Source of the DNA: DATGKR01 sp035294565
GTDB lineage: Bacteria > Actinomycetota > Acidimicrobiia > Acidimicrobiales > Palsa-688
DNA length: 9,421 nt
Assembly (NCBI GenBank): GCA_035294565.1
Contig: DATGKR010000054.1
Span: forward strand, 1-9,421
Direction: 5' to 3'
Each line of letters opens with the position of its first letter. Positions within the stretch are counted from its first letter, which is position 1. A program made the position numbers and the translations under genes. The notes below the pieces were generated by a model. That model saw only the letters and a program-made list of their open reading frames with translations. It was not told the DNA's origin and ran no database searches. Below, piece after piece: positions 1-5,938 of the stretch.

Positions 1-33
1 GGACGATCAGAACCCGGCGGCTGACAAAAGCCC

Positions 34-80
34 GCCGAACCCGCCGAGCCGGCGGACGAACCGGCCGAACCCGCCGAGCC
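34..80. repeat. 17-bp direct repeat in left edge
   Basis: GCCGAACCCGCCGAGCC occurs at 34-50 and again, identical, at 64-80, a period of 30 bases. The stretch 1-115 has no gene I can support. Reading plus-strand frame 1 after a stop at 22-24 gives a Pro/Ala/Glu-rich peptide with no start, probably chance in GC-rich DNA. Confidence 0.6.
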
Positions 81-98
81 CGTACGGCCTCTCGGCGG
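71..98 (-). terminator. Possible hairpin terminator after sepX-like gene
   Basis: CCGCCGAG at 71-78 and CTCGGCGG at 91-98 form a perfect 8-bp stem with a 12-base loop. The stem lies 17 bases past the stop codon of the upstream membrane protein on the minus strand. There is no T-tract, which is common in high-GC actinobacteria, so the terminator role is inferred from position and stem alone. Confidence 0.35.
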
Positions 99-115
99 CC
101 GGGGGGGCTGGTGGC

Positions 116-772
116 TCAGTTGGCGGCGCGGCGCAGGCCAAGCTGCCCGTAGGCCCCGCCGAGGTCGTAGGCGGCTCGGGGCATGGCGGCCCGCGACGGC
201 TGCGGTGGCATGAACCGCAGCTTCAGTTCCCGCTCGGCGGCGAGGTTCCGCAGGTGGACGAGCAGCGCCACGTAACCAGCGAGGAGCAGGTCGAAGAGCA
301 CCTGCACCGACCACATGATCGACAACCCCGGGATGAGCGCGAGCACCAGCGACCCGCCTGCCCCTGCGAGCAGAGCGAAGAAAACGTCCCGCCTCCTCTT
401 CTGCGCCTGCCTCCGCCGCAGGGCGGCCGACGCGGACGAGGGCCGGCCGGCAGGGCGCCGGCCGGGGCGCCCCGCGGGGCCGAGTCGCGCCGCGACAGGC
501 GCGTCGGCAAGAGCCCTGCCGGTCGAGGCGGCCCGGGCCGACACGAAGCCGGCGGGGGGCCGGCCGTGGTGCGCGAGCGGCACAGGGCGCGCAGCGTCGC
601 GCATCCGGTTGGCCGGGGCGACCTTCGACGGCGTGGCACGCTCGAGCACCGTCAGGTGGCGCTGGAAGGTCCCCACCGAGTCGGAGAACGTGCCTACCGA
701 GCGGGAGCGCAGCCATGAGACCAGGAGCGCTCCCCATATCAATGCCAGTACCAGCAGAACCACTGTGGTCAA
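116..772 (-). CDS. sepX: SepX/GlpR-type divisome membrane protein
   Basis: Predicted 218-residue membrane protein. One hydrophobic helix lies at the N-terminus (about residues 4-20), followed by a short conserved-looking segment ending in FQRHLTVLERATP and a long Arg/Pro/Ala-rich linker (about 50-125). A basic RRRD turn then leads into two C-terminal helices (about 130-150 and 152-174), ending in an ER-rich cytosolic tail. This layout, and its place downstream of galU and moeA, match the actinobacterial SepX/GlpR family. From memory, that family is a septal protein in Streptomyces and the membrane receptor for the MoeA-like protein Glp in corynebacteria. Sequence similarity outside the helices is weak by eye, so the call rests on topology plus synteny. 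The start is TTG at 772, with GAGG four bases upstream. GTG at 763 would remove three residues. A 180-base gap separates it from moaC. Confidence 0.7.
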   Translation of the reverse strand: MTTVVLLVLALIWGALLVSWLRSRSVGTFSDSVGTFQRHLTVLERATPSKVAPANRMRDAARPVPLAHHGRPPAGFVSARAASTGRALADAPVAARLGPAGRPGRRPAGRPSSASAALRRRQAQKRRRDVFFALLAGAGGSLVLALIPGLSIMWSVQVLFDLLLAGYVALLVHLRNLAAERELKLRFMPPQPSRAAMPRAAYDLGGAYGQLGLRRAAN

Positions 773-952
773 GACTCCTCGGCCTACCCTTCGGTGTCAG
801 GGACCGTACGGCATGCGGCGCCCGAAGTGGTGGATGCCCGCGATCGGTCCAGTGGACGGGGGAGAGACCCGCAGACGATAGCGCCCCCGCCGGGGCACCG
901 CCACTGCCAGACGGCCTCGCCCGCCGAGTCGGCGCTGGCGAGGCACGAAAGG

Positions 953-1528
953 CTACAGTTCGCTATCCCCGCCTATGAGCTCGTCGATGTCGCCGACGGG
1001 GTCAGCCGACTTGTGGGCCGGGGTGTTGACCAGCGGCATCGCCAGGTCCCCCTCGGGCCTACGCCACTGGCCGCTGCGGCCTCCGGTCTTCTCCCACAGC
1101 GCCAGCTCTCCGACGACCATCGAGCGGTCCGCCGACTTGCACATGTCGTAGATGGTGAGCGCGGCGACGGCGCAGGCGGTCATCGCTTCCATCTCGACGC
1201 CGGTCCGGTCGATGGTCTCGACCTGGGTCTCGACCTCGACGTAGTTGTCGCCCAGGTTGAAGTTGATCGTGACGGCCCCGACGAGCAGGGGGTGGCACAG
1301 GGGTATGAGGTCGGCTGTCCGCTTGGCGGCCTGGATCCCGGCTATGCGGGCCGCGCCGAGCACGTCGCCCTTGGTGATGGCGTTGGCCGCCACCTTGCCG
1401 GTCGTCTCGGGCTGCATGAAGACCTTCGCCTTGGCTATGGCCCGGCGGTGCGTGGCCTCCTTGGGTGTTACGTCGACCATGCGGGCACGGCCGAGGGGGT
1501 CCAGGTGGGTGAGGCCGCGGTCGGACAT
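953..1528 (-). CDS. moaC: MoaC, cyclic pyranopterin monophosphate synthase
   Basis: Second step of molybdenum cofactor synthesis: converts the 3',8-cyclo-GTP made by MoaA into cyclic pyranopterin monophosphate, in the cytosol. The 191-residue product has LIPLCHPL (74-81), TGVEMEAMTA (109-118) and YDMCKSADR (127-135). Lys53, Asp128 and Lys131 line up with the catalytic residues known from E. coli MoaC. The last 35 or so residues, after GRSGQWRRPEG, extend past the usual family length of about 160 and look unstructured. The ATG at 1528 is 25 bases after the moaA stop. It has no Shine-Dalgarno sequence but has TAGACT exactly six bases upstream, so it may also have its own leaderless start inside the operon. 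Confidence 0.96.
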   Translation of the reverse strand: MSDRGLTHLDPLGRARMVDVTPKEATHRRAIAKAKVFMQPETTGKVAANAITKGDVLGAARIAGIQAAKRTADLIPLCHPLLVGAVTINFNLGDNYVEVETQVETIDRTGVEMEAMTACAVAALTIYDMCKSADRSMVVGELALWEKTGGRSGQWRRPEGDLAMPLVNTPAHKSADPVGDIDELIGGDSEL

Positions 1529-1540
1529 GGCAGAAGTCTA
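1529..1540 (-). promoter_or_regulatory. Putative leaderless promoter of moaC
   Basis: On the minus strand TAGACT (1540-1535) is followed by six bases and then the ATG of moaC. A sigma-A -10 box at this distance places transcription start on the start codon. No clear -35 box is visible. The same hexamer precedes the CIRCE-controlled gene in this window. Confidence 0.45.
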
Positions 1541-1553
1541 AAGCAGCCGGGGC

Positions 1554-2549
1554 CTACCCCCCTATCTGGCTCATGCTGCGGGCGGGGCGGATGAAGTTCA
1601 CGTTGCCGATCGAGTGCCCCGCCCACTTGCGGCCCACCTCGGCCTCGATCGCCGCTGCCAGCTCGTCGTCGCCGGCTCCGCCGCGCAGGAGCGGGCGAAG
1701 GTCGGTCTCGCGCACGGCGAACAGGCAGTTGCGCAGGTGGCCGTCGGCGGTGAGGCGTACCCGGTCGCAGCTGCCGCAGAACGGCCTGGTGACGCTGGCG
1801 ATCACCCCCACGCTTCCCCGCCCGTCGGCGTAGGAGTAGGTCTCGGCGGGGTCGGCGTCGCCGGGCCGGCGCCCGTCGCCGGAGACGAGCGGCCACACCG
1901 CGTCGACGGCGGCGATGATCTCCGACGCGGGCACCACCTGTCCGGCGCTCCACGTGCCCCCCCCGTCGAGGGGCATCCACTCGATGAAGCGGATCTCCAC
2001 CCCCCGCTCCCGGCCGAAGGCGGCGAAGTCGACGACCTCGTCGTCGTTGACCCCCCGCACGACAACGCAGTTCACCTTCACCGGGTCGAGCCCGGCGTCG
2101 AGGGCGGCGTCGATCCCCGCCAGCACCCGGTCGAGGGCGTCGCGCCCGGTGATCGACGCGAAACGCTCGGGGTGCAGCGAGTCCAGCGAGATGTTGATCC
2201 TCGCCAGCCCCGCGGCGGCAAGGTCGGCGGCGAGATGGTCGAGCGTGGCCCCGTTGGTGGTCATCGCCAGGTCGACGCCGAGGTCAGCGAGGTGCCTGAC
2301 CAGCACCGCCAGGTGGGCGCGCACGGTGGGCTCGCCCCCGGTGATGCGGATGCTCTCGAAGCCGAAGCGCTCGACGCACACCCGCGCCACCCTGGTGAGC
2401 TCCTCGTAGCTGAGCAGGTCGGCTCGGGGAAGCCACTGCATCCCCTCTTCGGGCATGCAGTAGCTGCAGCGGAAGTTGCACCGGTCGGTGACCGAGACCC
2501 GCAGGTCGCGGACGGTCCTGCCGTGGGGGTCGACGAGAGGGGCGGCCAC
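1554..2549 (-). CDS. moaA: MoaA, GTP 3',8-cyclase (radical SAM)
   Basis: First step of molybdenum cofactor synthesis: a radical SAM enzyme that rearranges GTP to 3',8-cyclo-GTP. In its 331 residues the SAM cluster motif CNFRCSYC is at Cys24, Cys28 and Cys31, followed by the GGEPT motif near residue 70. The second, GTP-binding cluster is carried by Cys258, Cys261 and Cys275 in FCGSCDRVRLTADGHLRNC. The chain ends in the Gly-Gly tail typical of MoaA. The length is normal and all key residues are present, so it should be active. The GTG start at 2549 is 9 bases after the moeA stop, with no Shine-Dalgarno sequence. A TAGCCT hexamer that includes the moeA stop codon lies six bases upstream. Its product feeds the adjacent MoaC. 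Confidence 0.97.
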   Translation of the reverse strand: MAAPLVDPHGRTVRDLRVSVTDRCNFRCSYCMPEEGMQWLPRADLLSYEELTRVARVCVERFGFESIRITGGEPTVRAHLAVLVRHLADLGVDLAMTTNGATLDHLAADLAAAGLARINISLDSLHPERFASITGRDALDRVLAGIDAALDAGLDPVKVNCVVVRGVNDDEVVDFAAFGRERGVEIRFIEWMPLDGGGTWSAGQVVPASEIIAAVDAVWPLVSGDGRRPGDADPAETYSYADGRGSVGVIASVTRPFCGSCDRVRLTADGHLRNCLFAVRETDLRPLLRGGAGDDELAAAIEAEVGRKWAGHSIGNVNFIRPARSMSQIGG

Positions 2550-2561
2550 TGCTACAGGCTA
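2550..2561 (-). promoter_or_regulatory. Putative leaderless promoter of moaA
   Basis: TAGCCT (2561-2556, minus strand), whose first three bases are the moeA stop codon, is followed by six bases and then the moaA GTG. No Shine-Dalgarno sequence is present. Coupling to moeA translation is an alternative explanation. Confidence 0.35.
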
Positions 2562-3779
2562 CGGCGTGAGCAGGAGGACACCGACATTGTCACCTTCTTC
2601 GACATCGACGCCCGGAGGGGTGACGGCCAGCCCGTCGGCGAGGGCCATGGCGAACAACTGGTGCGACCCCTGCCCCCCGGTGCTCTCCGCGTGGAGCCGC
2701 CCGGCTTCGTCGAAGCGGGTGCGGACCCTCACGAAGCTGGTGCGCCCGTCGCGGCCTCCACGCCAGCCGGAGCCGTCGACGACCGCCTGGACCGCCCGGC
2801 GGTGCAGGTCGCCGTCGGGGCGCCCGCCCATGCGCCGCAGGCCCGGCCGGGCGAGGACCTCGTAGCTCACCATGGACGACACCGGGTTGCCTGGTAGGCC
2901 GAACACGGGCGTTTCGCCCACCACGCCGAAGGCGAACGGCTTGGCCGGGCGGATCGCCACCTGCATCCACCTCATCCGCCCGATCCGGTCGAGCACGACC
3001 TTCACGTAGTCGAAGTCCCCCATGCTCACCCCGCCGCTGGTGATCAGCGCGTCACAACGCGCCGCCCCCTCGGTCAGCACCCTCTCTATCTCCGCCTCGT
3101 CGTCGCGGGCGATGCCGAGGTCCACCGGCACGAAGCCGTCGCGACGGAGCAGGGAGAGCAGCGTCCGCCGGTTCGAGTCACGGATTTGACCGGGCCGCAG
3201 CCGCCCCGCCCCCTCGACCAGCTCGTCACCGGTGGACACGACACCGACGACTGGTGCGGGGAAGACTGTCACTTTTTCCGAACCGACGCTGGAGAGCACG
3301 CCCAGGTGACCCGGGCCGAGGACCGTGCCGGCCGCGAAGAGCTCCTGCCCGGACTGCACGTCCTCGCCGGCCTCCCGGATGTGCTCGCCGGGGCGCGCCG
3401 GGGCGAAGACCTCGACGGTGTCACCGGCCGACCGGGTGTTCTCGACTATCGCCACGGCATCGGCACCTTCTGGAAAAAGGGCGCCCGTCATGATCCGCAG
3501 CGCCTCCCCCGGCCCGACCGGCCGGTCGGCGGGACGCCCGGCGGGGACGGTGCCGACCACCCTCAAACGCGCCGGCGCCTCGCGGCTGGCCGAGGCGACG
3601 TCGGCGGCGCGCACGGCGTAGCCGTCCATCGCGGTGTTGCGAAACGGGGGGACCGCCTCGGCGGCGCGCACCGGCCCGGCTAGGACCAGGCCCAGCGAGC
3701 CGGCCAGGTCCACCTCGACCGGCGGGCGGGGCCGGCACGCGGCGAGGACCTCCGCCTGGGCCTCCTCCAGCGGGATCAC
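2559..3779 (-). CDS. moeA: MoeA molybdopterin molybdotransferase (Glp-position)
   Basis: Inserts molybdate into adenylylated molybdopterin, the last step of the cofactor pathway begun by the adjacent moaA and moaC. The 406-residue chain is complete: NTAMDGYA (48-55), TGALFPEGADAV (98-109), IREAGEDV (134-141), STGDEL (182-187), RDSN (200-203), TSGGVSMGDFDYVK (247-260), LPGNPVSS (295-302) and the C-terminal beta domain GSHQLFAMALADGL. Acidic residues equivalent to the E. coli active site (Asp52, Asp107, Asp201, Asp255) are kept. The usual KPGKP motif reads RPAKP (278-281 region). The GTG start overlaps the galU stop as GTGA and has GAGG five bases upstream; a longer frame reaches into galU and is not real. 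By position it corresponds to actinobacterial Glp, the division-linked MoeA paralogue, but its motifs are those of the enzyme. Confidence 0.94.
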   Translation of the reverse strand: MIPLEEAQAEVLAACRPRPPVEVDLAGSLGLVLAGPVRAAEAVPPFRNTAMDGYAVRAADVASASREAPARLRVVGTVPAGRPADRPVGPGEALRIMTGALFPEGADAVAIVENTRSAGDTVEVFAPARPGEHIREAGEDVQSGQELFAAGTVLGPGHLGVLSSVGSEKVTVFPAPVVGVVSTGDELVEGAGRLRPGQIRDSNRRTLLSLLRRDGFVPVDLGIARDDEAEIERVLTEGAARCDALITSGGVSMGDFDYVKVVLDRIGRMRWMQVAIRPAKPFAFGVVGETPVFGLPGNPVSSMVSYEVLARPGLRRMGGRPDGDLHRRAVQAVVDGSGWRGGRDGRTSFVRVRTRFDEAGRLHAESTGGQGSHQLFAMALADGLAVTPPGVDVEEGDNVGVLLLTP

Positions 3780-4639
3780 CTGGACCTCACCGTGTCGCGG
3801 AGGAACGCGAGCAGCTCGGGGCCGAGGTCCTCGCGCTCGAGAGCGAAGCTGACGGTGGCCTTCAAGAAGTCGATCCTGTTGCCCACGTCGAAGCGGCCTT
3901 CGCTGAAGGTGTAGCCGAACACCTTCTCCGAGCCGAGCAGCCCCCGCAGGGCGTCGGTCAGCTGCACCTCGCCCCCCCTTCCCGGGGGGGTTCGATCGAT
4001 CCACTCGAACACGGCGGGTGTCAGCACGTAGCGGCCCATGACCGCCAGATCCGAAGGCGCCTCCTCCGGCGGGGGTTTCTCCACCAGGTCGTGCACCTCG
4101 ACCAGCGACTCGCCGGCCGGTGACGCCGCCGCGCACCCGTAGAGGGAGAGCTCCCGCCGTCCCACCTTGCGCAGGGCGAGCACGCTGGTGCCGGTCCGCT
4201 CGTGAACGGCGATCATCGCCTGCAGGACCCCGGCGTCGGGGTGCATCAGGTCGTCGGGGAGGAGGACGGCGAAGGGCTCGTCGCCCACGTGGTCGCGCGC
4301 GAGACCGACGGCGTGGCCGAGGCCGAGCGGCTCGCCCTGGCGGACGTAGTGGACGTCAGCCAGTCCGGCGATCGCCCTCACCTGGGCCAGCTCCTCCTGT
4401 TTGCCCGCGGCGGCCAGCGCCTGCTCGAGCTCGACGGAGCGGTCGAAGTGGTCCTCGATGCTCTGTTTTCCCCGCCCGGTCACGACGAGGATGTCGTCGA
4501 TGCCAGCGGCGACCGCCTCCTCGACCACGTACTGGATGGCCGGTTTGTCGACGAGGGGCAGCATCTCCTTGGGCACCGCCTTGCTGGCAGGCAGGAAGCG
4601 CGTGCCGAGCCCCGCGGCGGGAATGACGGCTTTGCGCAC
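3776..4639 (-). CDS. galU: GalU, UTP-glucose-1-phosphate uridylyltransferase
   Basis: Joins UTP and glucose-1-phosphate to give UDP-glucose, used for cell-envelope glycans and storage sugars. The 287-residue product is of family length and opens with the nucleotide-binding signature IPAAGLGTRFLPASKAVPKE (residues 6-25). It then has DKPAIQYVVEEAVAAG, VVTGRGKQ, a PDD metal-binding motif within AVLLPDDL, and RFDVGNRIDFLKA near the end. The start is GTG at 4639, directly before the conserved RKAVIPAAG. An upstream in-frame start at 4765 would add 42 non-conserved residues across the divergent promoter region and is rejected. No strong Shine-Dalgarno sequence is visible. It is the first gene of the minus-strand cluster and diverges from the ruc-like gene, separated by 118 bases. 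Confidence 0.96.
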   Translation of the reverse strand: MRKAVIPAAGLGTRFLPASKAVPKEMLPLVDKPAIQYVVEEAVAAGIDDILVVTGRGKQSIEDHFDRSVELEQALAAAGKQEELAQVRAIAGLADVHYVRQGEPLGLGHAVGLARDHVGDEPFAVLLPDDLMHPDAGVLQAMIAVHERTGTSVLALRKVGRRELSLYGCAAASPAGESLVEVHDLVEKPPPEEAPSDLAVMGRYVLTPAVFEWIDRTPPGRGGEVQLTDALRGLLGSEKVFGYTFSEGRFDVGNRIDFLKATVSFALEREDLGPELLAFLRDTVRSR

Positions 4640-4686
4640 GGCGTTACTTCTACCACCGGGACCTGGCCGTCCCGGCCCCCCGGATG

Positions 4687-4692
4687 TAGACT
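4687..4692 (+). promoter_or_regulatory. -10 box of the ruc-like gene
   Basis: TAGACT sits directly at the left edge of the CIRCE operator, sharing its last T with it. It would place transcription start near 4699, inside the operator, where a repressor would block it. No convincing -35 box is present; CTGGCC near 4663 is a weak candidate. Confidence 0.55.
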
Positions 4693-4718
4693 TGGCACTC
4701 CCAGCGAGAGAGTGCCAG
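4692..4718 (+). promoter_or_regulatory. CIRCE operator (HrcA-binding site)
   Basis: TTGGCACTC (4692-4700), exactly nine bases, then GAGTGCCAG (4710-4718). Eight of nine arm positions pair. The classical CIRCE is TTAGCACTC-N9-GAGTGCTAA, and GC-rich actinobacterial forms carry GGCACTC/GAGTGCC. HrcA represses chaperone genes from such sites and releases them on heat stress. It overlaps the -10 box and lies 39 bases before the start codon of the ruc-like gene. Confidence 0.88.
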
Positions 4719-4719
4719 C

Positions 4720-4733
4720 TGCACCCGGGTGCA
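4720..4733. promoter_or_regulatory. 14-bp perfect palindrome in 5' leader
   Basis: TGCACCCGGGTGCA begins one base after CIRCE and lies within the predicted leader of the ruc-like gene. It could be a second operator or a small RNA hairpin. The sequence shows the symmetry but not which factor uses it. Confidence 0.5.
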
Positions 4734-4757
4734 ACAGCGTGCCGAACCGGAGGATCG

Positions 4758-5066
4758 ATGCCCACCTACGAATACGCCTGCAAGAACTGCGGTGAGCACC
4801 TGGAGGTCGTCCAGTCCTTCAAGGATGAGCCTCTGACCGAGTGCCCGGCGTGCCACGGCACGCTGCGCAAGGTTTTCGGGAGCATCGGCATCTCGTTCAA
4901 GGGGAGCGGCTTCTACAAGACCGACAGCCGCGCTGCCGCCAAGACGGGCAAGTCGGAGGGTTCCGCCTCGTCCGCCTCGTCCTCCTCGGAGTCTTCCGCC
5001 GGCGGCTCGGGCTCCGGCTCCGGCTCCTCCTCCTCCTCGTCGTCGTCGGAGGCGAAGGCCTCCTAG
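4758..5066 (+). CDS. ruc: FmdB-type zinc-ribbon protein, likely Ruc redox chaperone
   Basis: A 102-residue protein with an N-terminal zinc ribbon, MPTYEYACKNC, and metal-binding Cys8, Cys11, Cys29 and Cys32. A conserved segment (KVFGSIGISFKGSGFYKTDSR) follows, then from about residue 65 a Ser/Gly-rich low-complexity tail that should be disordered. It belongs to the family annotated as FmdB regulatory protein. The mycobacterial member Rv0991c (Ruc) is, from memory, an oxidation-activated chaperone that works with DnaK and is co-regulated with heat-shock genes. In that genome it lies beside galU and moeA1, as here. The CIRCE site upstream fits the same regulation. ATG 4758 has GGAGG four bases upstream, which decides the start over a longer frame from 4401. 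Family membership is sure; the chaperone role is inferred. Confidence 0.9.
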   Translation: MPTYEYACKNCGEHLEVVQSFKDEPLTECPACHGTLRKVFGSIGISFKGSGFYKTDSRAAAKTGKSEGSASSASSSSESSAGGSGSGSGSSSSSSSSEAKAS

Positions 5067-5081
5067 GCGTCGCGGTCCCTA

Positions 5082-5098
5082 CGGCGCCTCCCGCGCCG
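5082..5098 (+). terminator. Possible hairpin between ruc-like gene and mtnP
   Basis: CGGCGC (5082-5087), five-base loop, GCGCCG (5093-5098), 15 bases after the stop of the ruc-like gene. An alternative pairing GGCGCC 5083-5088 with 5099-5104 is also possible. There is no T-tract. It could limit read-through of the heat-shock transcript into mtnP, which may have its own start. Confidence 0.3.
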
Positions 5099-5109
5099 GG
5101 CGCCGCCGG

Positions 5110-5121
5110 TAGCCTTCGGGC
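5110..5121 (+). promoter_or_regulatory. Putative leaderless promoter of mtnP
   Basis: TAGCCT (5110-5115) is followed by six bases and the GTG start of mtnP. No Shine-Dalgarno sequence precedes this GTG. The arrangement is the same as at moaA on the other strand. Confidence 0.45.
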
Positions 5122-5934
5122 GTGCCGGAGGCAGAGATCGGGGTCATCGGAGGCTCTGGCTTTTACAGCTTCCTCCCCGCCAAGCGCACGCTCGAGGTGG
5201 ACACGCCCTACGGCCCGCCGTCGAGCCCCGTCACCATCGCCCCGGTCGGCGGCCGTGACGTCGCCTTCATCGCCCGCCACGGCACCTCGCACCAGCTGGC
5301 CCCGCACGCCGTCAACTACCGGGCCAACATGTGGGCGTTGCGTCGCCTCGGTGTCACCCGAGTGATCGGGCCGTGCGCCTGCGGTTCCCTCCGCCAAGAC
5401 GTCGGCCCCGGCGACGTCGTCGTCTTGGACCAGCTGGTGGACCGCACGTGGGGCCGGGCGGACACCTACGTCGAGGGGGACGTAGTCGACCACGTCAGCT
5501 TCGCGGACCCCTACTGCCCCGAGTTGTCCGGAGTGCTCGCGTCGACCGCGTCCGGGCCCGGCGGCTGGCCGGCGGGCTCGGTGCACCGGAACGGGACCGT
5601 GGTGGTGGTGCAGGGGCCCAGGTTCTCCACCCGGGCCGAGTCACGCTGGTACGCCTCGGCGGGGATCGACGTCATCAACATGACCCAGTACCCCGAGGCC
5701 TACCTCGCCCGCGAGCTCGGCCTCTGCTACGCCGGCCTGGCACTGGTCACCGACCGCGACGCCGGGGTGGAGGGCCGCCCCGAAGTGGAGCCGGTGACCA
5801 TGAAAGCGGCCATGGCCGTCCTGGAGGACACCGTCGAGCACGCCCGCGCCCTGCTCGTCTCCGCCATACCGGCCATCCCCACCGGAGCCGGCTGCGGCTG
5901 CCGCCGCGGGGGCCTCCAGGCCCCGCCTGCGTAG
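5122..5934 (+). CDS. mtnP: MTAP-family nucleoside phosphorylase
   Basis: Phosphorolysis of 5'-methylthioadenosine, or a related purine nucleoside, to free base and sugar phosphate; part of purine and methionine salvage. The 270-residue protein shows the phosphate-binding GVIGGSGFY near the start, RHGTSH (52-57), PHAVNYRANMWALRRLG, ACGSLR (86-91), GPRFSTRAES (165-174), NMTQYPEA (186-193) and TDRDAG (210-215). The paired Asp residues in TDRD match the adenine-binding positions of MTAP rather than the Asn of 6-oxopurine phosphorylases, so MTA is the likeliest substrate. This family also includes enzymes for other purines, so specificity is inferred. The tail GCGCRRGG carries two extra cysteines of unknown meaning. 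The GTG start lies directly before the conserved GVIGGSG region. The 55-base gap after the ruc-like gene, in the same direction, matches the order seen in other actinobacteria. Confidence 0.93.
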   Translation: MPEAEIGVIGGSGFYSFLPAKRTLEVDTPYGPPSSPVTIAPVGGRDVAFIARHGTSHQLAPHAVNYRANMWALRRLGVTRVIGPCACGSLRQDVGPGDVVVLDQLVDRTWGRADTYVEGDVVDHVSFADPYCPELSGVLASTASGPGGWPAGSVHRNGTVVVVQGPRFSTRAESRWYASAGIDVINMTQYPEAYLARELGLCYAGLALVTDRDAGVEGRPEVEPVTMKAAMAVLEDTVEHARALLVSAIPAIPTGAGCGCRRGGLQAPPA

Positions 5935-5938
5935 CGCT

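Noticed and set aside
797..946. 49-codon minus-strand frame (GTG start) filling the moaC-sepX gap
   Set aside because: It fits the gap and starts 7 bases after moaC, but it is Arg/Pro-rich, has no ribosome-binding site and resembles no known protein. The family's usual GNAT gene at this place is absent. The 180-base gap otherwise shows nothing I can name.
3780..4136. 119-residue N-terminal extension of MoeA
   Set aside because: It lies wholly inside galU in another frame. The GTG at 3779 with GAGG and the GTGA overlap gives a full-length MoeA.
4401..4757. 119-residue N-terminal extension of the zinc-ribbon protein
   Set aside because: It overlaps galU on the other strand. GGAGG before ATG 4758 and the conserved MPTYEY start decide the shorter form.
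4640..4765. 42-residue N-terminal extension of GalU
   Set aside because: It would cross the CIRCE promoter region, and it precedes the conserved RKAVIPAAG start.
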